64,000 nt of DNA from Monoplex corrugatus (GCA_030674185.1 JAPXFY010000013.1:51829067-51893066), one strand, 5' to 3'. Shown: positions 32,300-43,779, numbered from the stretch's first letter. The notes: generated by a model not told the origin, from the sequence alone. Numbers and translations: made by a program.

Positions 32300-32735
32300 C
32301 GCAAAATCTTGATAAAATCAAATCTAAGCGCTAAAACGACAGACACGCACGCACGCACACACACGCACGCACGCACGCACGCACACACACATACACACGC
32401 ACACGCAAATCTTGATAAAATCAAATCTAAGCGCACAAACAGACAGACACGCACGCACGCACACACACGCACGCACGCACGCACGCACACACACATACAC
32501 ACGCACACGGCTATAAATGGGGAGAAAGAATAAAGCAATGGAAAATTATAGAGAGCATTTTATATACATTTTTATATATAAAATATTGTATTGTATTGTA
32601 TTGTATTGTATTGTATTGTATTGTATTTCACTTATAGTGAAAAGACGTTAAATCAAGGAACGAACATACACACGCACACGCACACGCACACGGCTATAAA
32701 TGGGAGAAGATAAAAGCAATGGAAAATTATAGAGA
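32300..32735. repeat. duplicated LINE 3' UTR segments with (CA/CGCA)n
   Basis: AAATCTTGATAAAATCAAAT plus CTAAGCGC occurs at 32,306 and 32,407, each followed by the same CGCACGCA/CACA pattern. GGCTATAAATGGG..AAAGCAATGG plus AAAATTATAGAGAGCATTTT occurs at 32,510 and 32,690. Inverted (AATAC)7 at 32,254 and (TATTG)n at 32,586-32,628 flank part of it. Confidence 0.85.
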
Positions 32736-32740
32736 GCATT

Positions 32741-35660
32741 TTATATACAATTATATTTACAATGTGATTCCCCTCCGAGCGGAGACAGGCTGCAGAGGGG
32801 ATTGAGTGAGGTCAGAATTTTATGCAGAGGAGAAAAGATGAGTTTTGAGAGCGGACTTGAAGGTGACAAAAGTAGGTTGCTGACGGACTGAGAGAGGAAG
32901 TTTGTTCCAGGAAAGTGGACCAGAAACAGAGAAGGCTCGTGGACCATAGGTATTGAGCTTAGTGCGTGGAAAGCGAAAAGTCAGGGATCGGAGGCAGAGC
33001 GGAGGGTACGTGAGGGAAGATAGATCTCAAGTAGGCTTGACAGGTAATCGGGGGCTGCGTTATTGAGGCTTTTGTAGCACATGGTGTCTAGTTTGTACTG
33101 TATGCGCTTTGATACAGGGAGCCAGTGAAGTTGTGCCAGGAGAGGAGTATATGTGGTCAGCTTTTTTCTTTTTTAGTACAAGGCGTGCAGCATTGTTTTG
33201 AATGCGCTGCAGGATGTGAATGGTGGAGGCAGGAAGACCAGACAGGAGTGAATTGCAATAGTCAATGCGAGACATTATGAAGGAGAGGACGAGTTTTGCA
33301 GTTGTTTCGACAGAGAGATACTTCCTGATCAGGCTTATACGATGGAGGTGATAGTAGCAAGATCTGGCAGTTTGAGAAACAAAGTTGTTCATGGAGAGGG
33401 TGGTGTCAATGCAGACACCAAGGTTTTTTGCTGAATCAGAAATTGGGACTGATTGTGTTACATAATGGGAGAGAAAGAGGAGGCAGCTGAGACAGTTTCT
33501 GACGGGTGCCAATGAGGATAGCTTCTGTCTTGTCATCATTAAGCTGAAGTTTGTTGAACGTCATCCAGTTCTTAATGTCCGAGTAACACTCAGTGGTGCG
33601 AGTCAACAGGCGCTGTATATTGTCTGGTGTGTCACTTTCTAGAAGTTGGGTGTCATCAGCATAGAAATGGTGTTTTATAGAGTGGGAGTTGATGATGGTG
33701 GACAGGGGGGAGGTGTAAAGAGTGAAAAGAACAGGGCCAAGGACAGATCCTTGTGGAACACCACAGGTCAGGTATGCAGGTTGAGAGTAAGTGCCATTAA
33801 TGAGAACAGTTTGTTTTCTGTTTGATAGATTTGAAGTGAACCAGGAGAAAGCAATGTCAGAGATGCCAAAAGTATGATGAAATCTAGAAAGGAGAATACC
33901 ATGATCAATGGTATCGAAGGCTGCAGACAGATCAAGGAGTGTGAGGAGAGAGACTTTGCCAGTATCAGTTGCAAGGAGGAGATTGTTGAGAATGTGTAGC
34001 AGGGCAGTTTCAGTGCTATGGCGCTGGCGGTAGGCTGACTGGAAAGGATTGAGGAGATTGTTGGCAGACAGGTGAGAGTTCAGCTGGTTGAGGACAACTT
34101 TTTCGATGAGGTTTGACAAGAAAGAGAGATTAGAGATAGGCCGGTAATTTTTCAGTTCATTTGGGTCTAAATTGTATTTCTTGAGGAGAGGGTGAACAAT
34201 AGCAGACTTGAAAGAATCTGGGACAGTTCCAGTTTGAAAGAAGTGTTGATGATGTCAGTGATGAATGGGAGGAGAGTAGGGAGACAGAGGGTAGAGAGAA
34301 CCTGGAAGAGGATCCAGTTCACAGGTTTTGAACGACATGGATCTGATTGTGTTGAGAATTTCTTCTTGTGAGACTGGGGTAAAAGTAGTAAGAGGTGTGC
34401 CAGAGAAGGAAGGGTCAGGTGGGCATGGTTGACAGGGTGTCCTGTCAAGCCTGTCACGAAGAGTTTGTATTTTGGTGGTGAAATACTTGGAGAATACAGA
34501 TGGAGTTCTTCATTTGTGTGTTTTGTTGGGAGAGGTAAATCTTTTCGTGTGCCAAGGAGATGATTCATGGTTGTAAAGAGTTCTCTTGAAGTAGAGGCAT
34601 TCAGGATTTTGGTTTGGAAATAGCTTGTTTTTGCAGATCAATGAGGGTGGATACTTTTGTTTTAGAGGCTTGGGAAAGTTGCCTATGTAGAGTGTTTGGA
34701 TTTGCGCCAGCGGCGCTCTGCTCTGCGGCAGGGCACGTTTTGCACAGGCAATCTCATGAGTGAGCCAGGGATAGGGGGGCGGTCAGGTAAAAGACGGATT
34801 GTGGCTGGAGCATGAGTGTCAGAAGATGGTGGAGAGTAGTATAGAATTCATCGGCAAGGTTATGTGACTTTTCAGAAAGGAGGCAGGGAGGCATCAGATG
34901 AAAATGTGGAGAGGTCAATAGATTTGAGATTGCGTCGAGTCACTGTGCGCGTGGTACGGGAAGGAGGAGAAATGTCAAGAGAACAGAGAATTGCAGAGTG
35001 GTCAGATGGAAGGGCTGAAGTTAGACGGGTAGAAAGAACTAGGCAGTTGTCAGTAGCTGAATTGTGGTGATCACGAGAAATGATCCAGTCAAGAATGTGA
35101 CCTTTTTGATGGGTTGGTTCAGAAATATGTTGTGTCATATTGTGATTGGACAGAGAGTTGATGATATGTCTTGTGTCATAACGGTGAGTGTTGTCGTAGT
35201 GGACATTGATGTCACCTAGAATGATAATTTCCAGGTAAGAGGCAGTAGTAATCAAGGTAATTGATCAAAGTCAGAGAGAAACATGGATGTGGTGAGCTTG
35301 TTGGCAGAGCTAGGTGGAGGTCGATAGACACAGGAGAAGGTGATGGGGTGAGGGGTGGATTGGAAGGATACTTCAACGTGCTCGAAAGAAGGATGGGAGA
35401 AAGGCAGAGACTGCGAGAAAGATAGGCGGGAATGGAGTGAGTCGTTGTAGAGGATGGCGATACCACCACCTCGGGATGAGCGATGGAAAGAAGCAAGCCT
35501 GTAACCACTCGGAGTGAGACTCACATGTATAGGTTCATGACCATGGGGTTTAAGCCATGTTTCTGTGATAAAAACAATGTCAACATGCTCATCTGCGATA
35601 AAGTCAGCAATGACATCGGCTTTGCCATCTGCACATGTTGACTGAGCGTTAAAAAGGCAT
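32741..35660 (-). pseudogene. LINE EN-RT coding region with several frame breaks
   Basis: Endonuclease 35,660-34,900 in two frames. RT 34,119-33,436 is open: NLIEKVVLNQLNSHLSANNL, LLDLSAAFDTIDHGI, TCGVPQGSVLGPVLFTLYTS and YADD in HHFYADDTQLLES. Then DSAKNLGVCIDTTLSMNNFV, LSFIMSRIDYCNSLLSGLPA, and a C-terminus WNKLPLSVRQ-like with KSALKTHLFSSA-type sequence near 32,850. Breaks near 35,253, 34,870, 34,570-34,170, 33,480 and 33,060. Catalytic boxes survive, the whole does not. Confidence 0.85.
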
Positions 35661-35689
35661 AGTTTTAGTTTATTAGAGTCACATGGCGG

Positions 35690-35990
35690 TGGCCGAGACG
35701 GAGGCGAAGGCAGCACCGACGGGACAGAGGACGAAGGAGACACCAGCGGGGCAGAAGACGAAGGCAGCAACGACGGGACAGAAAACGAAGGCGGCACACG
35801 CAGGACAGAAGACGAAGGCGGCACCAGCGGGACGGAAGACAAAGGCGGCACCAGCGGGACAGAAGACGAGGGCAGCGCCGGCGGGACAGAAGACGAAAGC
35901 GGCACCAGCGGGACTGAAGGCGAGGGCGGCACCGGCAGGACAGAAGGCGAAGGCGAAGACGGCAGAGGAGGAGACGAAGAAGCAGAAGAC
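35690..35990. repeat. 27-bp coding minisatellite (~10 units) in the LINE leader
   Basis: Plus-strand unit ACGAAGGCGGCACCAGCGGG plus ACAGAAG. On the LINE strand it encodes 9-residue repeats of the type SVPLVPPSS. The period keeps all frames open. Confidence 0.9.
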
Positions 35991-36070
35991 GAAAAGTGGT
36001 GTCTGACTGGCACAGCAGGAGGCAGGTTGTGCCAAAGTCGGTGGAGACGTCCACCACGACAGGATCGCGC

Positions 36071-36072
<2 letters not shown>

Positions 36073-36133
<61 letters not shown>
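36073..36133. repeat. (CA)n microsatellite
   Basis: Pure CA, about 30 repeats, at the 5' edge of the LINE. Confidence 0.98.
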
Positions 36134-36136
<3 letters not shown>

Positions 36137-36607
36137 CGCACACATACCTACATACGCGCTCGTGCGCATATATGCACGCAAACGCGCACACACATGCCCA
36201 CTTATTAAATAATCCCATAGCAAACCAAGAATATAAATATTATTAGCATTAATGTTGTGTAGGTTTTTGTGTGTGTGTGTATGTATGTATGTGTGTGTGT
36301 GTGTGTGTTTTTGTGTTGTGTGTGTGTGTGTGATGTATATGTATGTGTGTGTGTGTATGTAGTAAGTGTGTGTGTGTTAGATAAATGCAAAACAAATTAG
36401 AAACTGTATAGGGACAACTCCCCTTCCTCTCAACACATACAGAGTCAAAATATACCAGACAACAAAACAGTTTTAAAAAGAAAAAAAATTGAGTTCCTGA
36501 ACCTCAGAACATACCGTAAACATAACACAGAATGAAACAGGGAGAAAAATTCAGTTTAGCTCTCTGTCTTGCTATCTGAGACACACAACAAGGTACACGA
36601 GCAAGTC
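36134..36607. other. TG-rich microsatellite and R-like flank, no gene
   Basis: (TG)n with TA interruptions at 36,268-36,380. 36,440-36,600 (CAGAGTCAAAATATACCAGA, TCTGAGACACACAACAAGGT) duplicates 32,070-32,230. Confidence 0.75.
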
Positions 36608-36633
36608 ACACACACACACCACACACCACACAC

Positions 36634-36703
<70 letters not shown>
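36608..36703. repeat. (CA)n microsatellite
   Basis: CA with CCACA interruptions, pure from about 36,640. Confidence 0.98.
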
Positions 36704-36707
<4 letters not shown>

Positions 36708-36794
36708 TAATGCTTTGGACGATCAGTTTTGATTGTCATTGTAAAGGACGTGAACATGAAGACTACTGGGGTCATCCACTTCTCTCCCAGTTCC

Positions 36795-37135
36795 CATGTA
36801 GTATTATTCGTATTATCGTATCGCGGTCTTATCTTATTTATCGTATCGTGTCGTATCTCATTGTGCTGTGTTGTGTCGTGTTATACTGTGCAGAATTGTT
36901 TATTTGTATCGCATTATATGATATGGTATGATACGGTACGGTACGGTACGACAGGGCATGGTATGGTATGGTATGGTATGGTATGGTATGGTATGGTAGA
37001 TGGTATGTGTGCTGCACTGATTACGTTTAGCTGTGATGTAATACATTCTGCCTCGTTACATTGTATATCATAGTATTATTTATGATGCATAATGCTCTGT
37101 AGTGGTGTACTGTGATGTACTATCTTTCACGGATG
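36795..37135. repeat. pentanucleotide (GTATC/GGTAT)n tract, degenerate to pure
   Basis: Degenerate CGTAT/TGTCG words from 36,800, GGTAC run at 36,932-36,950, pure TATGG run at 36,960-36,999, then decaying words to 37,135. Confidence 0.85.
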
Positions 37136-37226
37136 TGTATACATGTCTGAAGAGGAATTTGCAATGTGTGCAAGAACGATTCATCTAACAACATCTCACA
37201 AGTGTCTGGCAGACTCCTTGAGCTTC

Positions 37227-37230
<4 letters not shown>

Positions 37231-37320
<90 letters not shown>
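37231..37320. repeat. (CA)45 microsatellite
   Basis: Uninterrupted CA followed by AAAGAAAGAAAG. Confidence 0.99.
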
Positions 37321-37322
<2 letters not shown>

Positions 37323-37374
37323 GAAAGAAAGAAAAAAATCTGCCCGGTGGTAGGGATTTGATATGGGGAGTTGG

Positions 37375-37592
37375 GTGAGAGAGGGTCCCATGAAACACTA
37401 AGCTGACATCACAGCACACAGACTCACTGAAGCATTAAGATGGGCAGCGAACATACCAGTTTTTTTGTTTTGTTTGATTTTTTTGATTTTGATTTGTGTT
37501 TTCATGTTGCTGTTTTTGCACGATGGAATTGAACTTGAGACGTCAAGTCTTGACCCCGATTAGAAGAACTAACCAGTTGGCGTAGATCGTGT
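37375..37592 (+). repeat. SINE-like repeat, family S1 copy
   Basis: CATGAAACACTAAGCTGACA, GAAGCATTAAGATGGGCAGC and TTGAACTTGAGACGTCAAGT match 42,820-42,900 and 61,440-61,540. Confidence 0.5.
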
Positions 37593-37596
37593 AGCC

Positions 37597-37675
37597 AGCC
37601 TGAGATTCGAACTCACGACCCCTGTGTTCTTAGCATGGTGTTTTAACCAGCTGAGCTCAGGGGGCCTCTAAAACG
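37597..37675 (-). pseudogene. tRNA-like sequence, degenerate
   Basis: Minus strand: GGCCCCCTGAGCTCAGCTGG (A box), then loop CTAAGAA and GTGAGTTCGAATCTC (B box). Stems pair only partly. Probably a SINE head. Confidence 0.5.
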
Positions 37676-37692
37676 GCCATGGTCAAGACTAT

Positions 37693-37884
37693 TTAACCCT
37701 TTGACTTCAACACCCTATCCACCAACTGCAAAACTTAACCCTTTGACTCTCTCACCCTTTCCATCAGCTTCCTGCAGGAAGCTGGTGGAAAGGTGAGGGA
37801 GTCAAAGGGTTAAGTTTTTGCTTTGCCGGCATGGTCGACAATGCGGTATGCTGGTGGACACGGTGCCAGAGTCAAAATGGTTAA
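37693..37884. mobile_element. MITE copy f (full length, 192 bp)
   Basis: TTAACCCTTTGACTTCAACA to GAGTCAAAATGGTTAA with inner palindrome CAGCTTCCTGCAGGAAGCTG at 37,765-37,784. Confidence 0.88.
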
Positions 37885-38220
37885 ACAAAACTGGCGGCAG
37901 CAGACAGGCGTTCAGGAGTCACGACCTGAATGCCGCCCGGCCGCCCTTAACCCATTGACTCCCGCAACCTATCCACCAGAAGCAAAAAACTTAACCCTTT
38001 GACTCGCTCACCCTTTCCTTCAGCAGGAAGCTGGTGGATAGGGTGAGGGAGTCAAGTGGTGATGCTTTTGCTTTGCTATCAATGACGACAATGCAGGAAG
38101 TAAGTAAATAGGGTACGGGAGTCAAAGGGTTAAAATGCACGCAGTTTAGAGCCGAAACACTTGTTTGCAGGGGAAGGGGGATGTTCTCCTCTGGGGACCT
38201 TCTGCTGTCCGGCTTTCCTC
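37885..38220 (+). repeat. SINE family S2 body, split by MITE copy g
   Basis: GGCGGCAGCAGACAGGCGTT and CAGGAGTCACGACCTGAATG precede the MITE. CCGAAACACTTGTTTGCAGG and GGACCTTCTGCTGTCCGGCT follow it. Both parts match 14,940-15,070 (minus). The tRNA head is missing, being replaced by MITE f. Confidence 0.7.
37947..38133. mobile_element. MITE copy g (full length, inserted in a SINE)
   Basis: TTAACCCATTGACTCCCGCA to GGGAGTCAAAGGGTTAA, same architecture as copies e, f and h. Confidence 0.88.
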
Positions 38221-38670
38221 AGAGTTTATAGCAACTGTATGATCACGACATAATTGTATAGCAGTTCGATTATTTTGTTACACTTCTCACGGAGATCATT
38301 TCCACACTTTTCGTTACTGTTCATTGGAAAAAAAAAAAAAAAGCAACAAAACTTGAAATCATCAGAAATATGAGCAGGATTATGTTCACCATTTCTGTTT
38401 CCTTTATTTTGCTTCCACTCCTCCCCCATTTAGGGCCAGCTTGGGTTCGATCATCGGGCAGGCTACGGGTTTTGTTTATATTAATTTTCTTTTTAAAGCG
38501 GGTTGGCTAGCTCTTGCGAAAGAGCTGTGTACTCTACGTCTGATATCTCGAGTTCAGTTTAACTTGTAATACAGGAACTGATCGCTTGTCGTTAGAAGTG
38601 AAAGAATTTAAAACTAAAAAAGCTAAATTAAGTTTACTACTTATCACTACTACAACTACACACACACATA

Positions 38671-38740
<70 letters not shown>

Positions 38741-39255
38741 CACACACACACACACGCACACACACACACACACACAGAGTCGTTGCCAATTTGCCATTGA
38801 AGGGAGGCAAACCCTCAAATTTGAAATCTAGAAACTAGTCATTGCACAGTCATTTCCCTTGAGTAATTTCCTCTATTCTTCTCTCTGGCTATCTTCCTCC
38901 TCGTCATAGCTTTGTGAAAAACGGTCCCTGATTCTGTGGCCATTCATGGTGACCTTTTGTTTTTGATGAGTTTGCAGGTGTGTTGGACAGCCAAAGTGAG
39001 CAGTGTATGGGCAGTGACACGGGTACAGTCCAGAGGATGTGGCAGTTTTTAAAAAAAATGTGCCAGTAGCGTGTACCTTCAGTATGTGTCATTACATTCT
39101 GTAGGCAAATGAAGACTGCTGTGATAATTCTAACTGGTTGAAAATGAGGAAAGGCAAGTTTAACTGATCTGGAAGGTAATCACCTGGTTCTGCAGCAGAT
39201 CAGCCATAGCTGTAGCAATCAATGTAAAGTGAAGAAGAAAAAAGAGCTGGGAAAA
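38221..39255. other. no gene; (CA)/(TA) microsatellite inside
   Basis: A15 run at 38,328. CA then pure (TA)n then CA at 38,660-38,775. Otherwise unique-looking. Confidence 0.6.
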
Positions 39256-39447
39256 TGACGCGAGTGCAAGTGAGTGCGTGTATCAGTGTGTCTGTGAGAG
39301 CATGGAGAATGATGATGTGTGTGTACATGTGTATACATGTGTGTGCATGTGTGTGCGTATGCAGAATATGTGTACGTGTATGTGTGAGTTGGTACAGGAA
39401 AATGTCAATGTGCATGCATGTATGTGTGTGCTGGTGTATAGAATGTG

Positions 39448-39482
<35 letters not shown>

Positions 39483-39590
39483 GTGTTTATGCACGTGCGC
39501 ACGCCCCTCGTATTCATGCGTCTGTGTGTGCAACATGCGTGAAACGTGTGTGTGTGTGTGTGTGTGTGCGTGTGTGTGTGTGCATGCATA
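39256..39590. repeat. TG-rich degenerate microsatellite
   Basis: TG with GTATG/CATG interruptions, pure stretches at 39,443-39,486 and 39,547-39,580. Confidence 0.9.
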
Positions 39591-42040
39591 CTGATGTGCT
39601 TGCGCTAAAAAGACAAGTATGTATATGTATGTGAAACATCAAATAAGAAGACAAGCTACAGTTTACCTGTCTAGCAGGATTTACTTCACACAACTGACAA
39701 ATGATATAAAGCAGCTTGTAAATGTAATGCAATGAGATCAACAAAACACAGCACTAACAACTATTTCAACTGACCACACAAAGATCTCACACAAATAACA
39801 ACAACAAAATAAAATTCTGAGTTTTTTGTTTTGGACTTTTTTTTCAGTGAAATTATTTCATGTTCAGACATGCTAGGACTCTATAGGTCAAGTGAGTAAT
39901 TTAAAAAAAAAATTTTCATTCACCATGATCATACCTCAAATAGACAGTTGAGTGATCCAGAAGAAGATGATTTTCATCAAGTCCTCTCTGTACTGGTGCA
40001 CCAAGACTGCTCTTTAGCTACTGCTCATGTCATCCATTTCTTAACAATACATATATTTGATGTTCTCTCTCTCAGCTTTCATCTTTAAAAATCAACATCA
40101 TACATATCTTTAGCACACATCTCCTCTTGAGCATGTCTCCGGGACACACTACCCACCAACATCATATCATGCACACTGCCGACCAGCTTTAAAGAAAAAC
40201 TTCACAAATAGTGCTTTGGTATAACATGAATAATTAATCCAGTGAACTCCTCTTCTACACCACCTGTTTGACAAGAAGCTATTTCATCATTAATGACCAT
40301 TTTCCTCTTTGTTGGTTTGTTTATTTTAGTGCTCAATTTTCATTTTTTTCTCCCTCTTATGCGTATGTTTTTATTGCGTCTTTTTAATTTCATGTCTTTA
40401 TTTCTAGTTAATGCATTTCAATGGTGGGGGTTGTTTTTTTTTCAAATGTTGGTATGCTTACGTTGTAAGTGTAGGACTAGCTGTAAGACAAATCCACCAT
40501 GGCCTAATGCTACTATCCTCAAGTGATAAAGATTTTTCAGTTTCCCTTTCTCTCATAACGTCAAAGAGAGCAACAGTAATCAATCATAATTCAGTTTGTT
40601 CAATTTGTTCAGGGCCCACTATAACGCACATGTGACTCCTTAGACACAGTTGGCCTTCTTCAATCCTCTGGACTACAGAACTCTACTGCTGGTCCCAGTG
40701 GCATGCAAGTCTGCTGTTGCTCTCGCAGCAGGCTCCTCCCCTTTTCCACAGCACCAGACAAGACCTAACCAATGGCTAGAGCCAGTAAAGCTTGAAGTTA
40801 GCCACACCAAAAATACCATCACACAAAGTCATCATAATCGGGGTAACAGTTCAAAGATTGCTTAATGCATCAAAAAGACATGCTTTCATTTTCATAAAGT
40901 AGTGCTCTCCTGAAAACAAAACAAAAAAATCATCAAACAAATAAAGAAAGAAACAAAGAACATATCAAACAAATAAAGAAAGAAACAAAGAACCATTACA
41001 GCAATTTAGACTGAGATGATACATATGTAATGCTGAAAATTTTAAACGCATAGCTGAAATTTGTAGCTTTAAAATGTACATCCAACCTCTCTCTCTCTCT
41101 CCATCTTTCTGAAGAGCTTTTTGAAATCTTAACAAATCTATTGTTATGAAGTGTTTCAATTAACAAAACACAAACAACAAAACACATATAATTATGAAAT
41201 ACAAGCTATGACCTTCACAATTTGTCTATTAAGTATTTATGTCTGGATTTTGGTCTTGTTCAGGGGATTGTTTAAATTAAGATCAGCATGAAAGAAATGG
41301 TCACAATTATGGGCTGCCTCACACCCCCTTCCATTCCCAATCCCCTCCCCTCTCCCCAAAAGTGTCATTTTCCCCATTTAGTGTCAAGTGGCTGGCCTTG
41401 GGCATGGCAATTCAGAAACTAAAACAAGCTGACACATTCTTTCTTCAATTTCCATTTTTTTCTATAAATAAAACAACATGGTACTGGGAGATTGATTTAT
41501 ATCAATCAGATGCAGAGAGATGTGTGAGTCTATGCTTCTGTGACAAAAATGTGTTAGGAACATTTTCTCAGCTGTTTCTGAATGGATCTTTAACTTGGGT
41601 CAAAGGTGTGGACCATATAGGAGTCACGAATGCATAAGTCTGGAAGTTCTGGCAGCAAGGTTACGGTCATGGGCCATAAAAGTGCATCAAATCAGTGTTT
41701 TTAAATGAAGCTGTGTGAACATCACCCCAGAACTTGTGAAAAAATGTACATTCTATTTTACCTGCTGTGACAGTCTACCACTGTCTTTGCTTCACATCAA
41801 GCTTTGTTAATATTTCTTTTTTGTTCTTCTTTACCTTCTGTTTTAATCGCTTCATTTGGTTTTACAATAAGCAAACATCTGCATATAATGGGGTAAGAAA
41901 CAATGTCACAGATTTATATATACATATATAATAAAATATATACACAGGAAAAAGGTAAAGTTGACATATACACAGCATATAACATACACAAACATAACAG
42001 TATTTTAAATAGTGGAAGCTTCAATGTGAACAGGAAGATC
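39591..42040. other. AT-rich, repeat-poor interval
   Basis: Long stretch without microsatellites or LINE coding. A 32-bp direct duplication CAAACAAATAAAGAAAGAAA plus CAAAGAAC occurs at 40,935-41,000. No exon recognised. Lies downstream of the HACD3-like stop on its strand. Confidence 0.45.
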
Positions 42041-42150
42041 AAGTGACTTTTGTTAATATGTCATCTGATGCCTCTTCAAGTCATAGTGATGCAGAGTCAA
42101 TATGTCATCTGATGCCTCTTCAAAGTCATAGTGATGCAGAGTCGTTCAAA
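42041..42150. repeat. ~45-bp direct duplication
   Basis: ATATGTCATCTGATGCCTCT then TCAAGTCATAGTGATGCAGA occurs twice in tandem, with one A indel. Confidence 0.9.
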
Positions 42151-42649
42151 ATTTGGACTTCCTGTGATTTTGTTTAATAAAAGAAAAACTGAAAGACTGG
42201 CTTGATCATCCTGGCTGTTTTTTGTTTTTTGTTTTTTTTATTTGAAAATTTTTTTTTTTTTTTTTTTTTTTCTTTTCTTTTCAGCAGTTCTATCTTTCGA
42301 ACAAATGCAGTGGCATTTTTACCACACTGCTCATTTGGTGCTTCAACATAGCAACAAGCTCAGGCAAATCAGTCAAGGTCCCAGGGCCAGTAAGTTGACA
42401 AGAGGTTAGTAATGTAAAGCCTATGGCTCTAGAGGAGACCCAGCACTGCTATCTGGTCACTTCAGAAGTGTTCAGTGCCTGTTCTGACCCAACATGCTCA
42501 CTACCTACTTAACCACCTAAAAATGACACTAACTGCTTAGTCCCCTATCAGACTGAGAGAACATCCCATGGGTTAAGACAGCCATGATGACAAATCTGTC
42601 CAACTATACAACAGATGAACACAGAACCTCAATGAACGATGATTTTTTT

Positions 42650-42915
42650 TCATGAGAAATTCATCGCACTTGGACAATTCCGCATGCACTCCATTGAAAT
42701 CTGTCAGCAATTATATAGCACACTCCCTGAGCCTGCACAAAATCCTATGTACTGGCAAGATCTTGAAACAGGGAATGGGTGAGACAGTACCAATGAACCA
42801 CAAGGCTGACACCACCAGAATGATGAAAACACTAAGCTGGGCAGTGAACAGGCCACTTATTAATGGTGCGGCTTGGGACTGAATATGAGATGTCAAATCT
42901 TGAGTCCACAGCTCT
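42650..42915 (+). repeat. SINE-like repeat, family S1 copy
   Basis: CGCACTTGGACAATTCCGCA, CTGAGCCTGCACAAAATCCT, AAACACTAAGCTGGGCAGTG and TGAGATGTCAAATCTTGAGT match the other S1 copies in order. Confidence 0.55.
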
Positions 42916-43586
42916 ATAAAAAAAATTATTAAAAAAAAACCCTGTGAAAACAAACCATGAAAAGTTTAGAGAAAAAGACAGGTTAAAAAAAAAGCTGCTA
43001 CTTGAAAAAGAGGGTGCGTAAAAATGACAGAACATACTGAAAAAAAGTAAAGTCATCAATTACATGACTGTATTCAAACAGTCAAATCATGCATGCATGA
43101 TCAAATATATTGCAAAATCTGATTTTCATGTTTGACAAATTTTGAAACAAGAAACAACATGAAAACTCTAATAAAGTAAAACACATCCATAAAATTGCAA
43201 AGAGTGAAAATACAAACAGCACACAACAACATTCAAAACACTATTCACAAGCATGGCTCAAATCTCTGAACACACATGGAATCAAATAATATTTCACAAT
43301 CAAAACAACAACCCACAGCCATTCATCTCAATGTTTCAAAGATATCAGCAATGTTTCCAAAATTAAATTTTCATTAAATACACATTAACAATTATGAATG
43401 ATAAAACATATGATAATAATGAATTATCAAACATACAAACTTCCACAGCAGCCATTTCCACATAACTTGAGACCCATTCTTACAAAATCACTGATAAGTT
43501 ACACATGTTTAGGTTTACAAACCAAGAAAAAAATATTATACCAATTTCATTTCTCTACAGTCAGAAACTAATGGAGATATGGTGTT
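42916..43586. other. no recognised feature
   Basis: AT-rich sequence, A-runs, no coding block. Confidence 0.4.
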
Positions 43587-43779
43587 TTAACCCTTTGACT
43601 CCCACACCATATCCACCAGTTGCAAAAACTTAACCCTTTGACTCCCTCATCCTATCCACCAGCTTCCTGCAGGATGCTGGTAGATAGGGTGAGGGAGTCA
43701 AAGGGTTAAGTTTTTGCTTTGCTAGCATGGTTGACAAAGCAAGATGCTGGTGGACAGGGTGCAGGAGTCAAAGGATTAA
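43587..43779. mobile_element. MITE copy h (full length, 193 bp)
   Basis: TTAACCCTTTGACTCCCACA to GGAGTCAAAGGATTAA, with an inner TTAACCCTTTGACTCCC..GAGTCAAAGGGTTAA palindrome at 43,631-43,709. Confidence 0.9.

Larger units (their letters stand above)
32250..36060 (-). mobile_element. CR1/L2-like LINE, broken, with (AATAC)n 3' tail
   Basis: Minus-strand order: proline-rich leader (35,690-36,000), endonuclease LKLCLFNAQSTCADGKADVI, FITETWL, SRGGGIAILY, CVYRPPPSS, then ILGDINVHYD and LPSDHSAILC after a frame step at 35,253, a damaged linker, reverse transcriptase, C-terminus, and a 3' UTR ending in AGCGCTTAGATTTGATTTTA, TCAAGATTTTGCGC and (TATTG)n at 32,254-32,290. Related to the 57-kb element but clearly diverged. 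Confidence 0.85.

Noticed and set aside
35683..36006. 107-codon Ala/Lys/Thr-rich ORF on the plus strand
   Set aside because: Antisense of the 27-bp minisatellite in the LINE leader. The period keeps it open; no independent support.
40293..41637. ORFs of 71-91 codons in the AT-rich zone
   Set aside because: No recognisable motif; composition is explained by T-rich or A-rich noncoding sequence.
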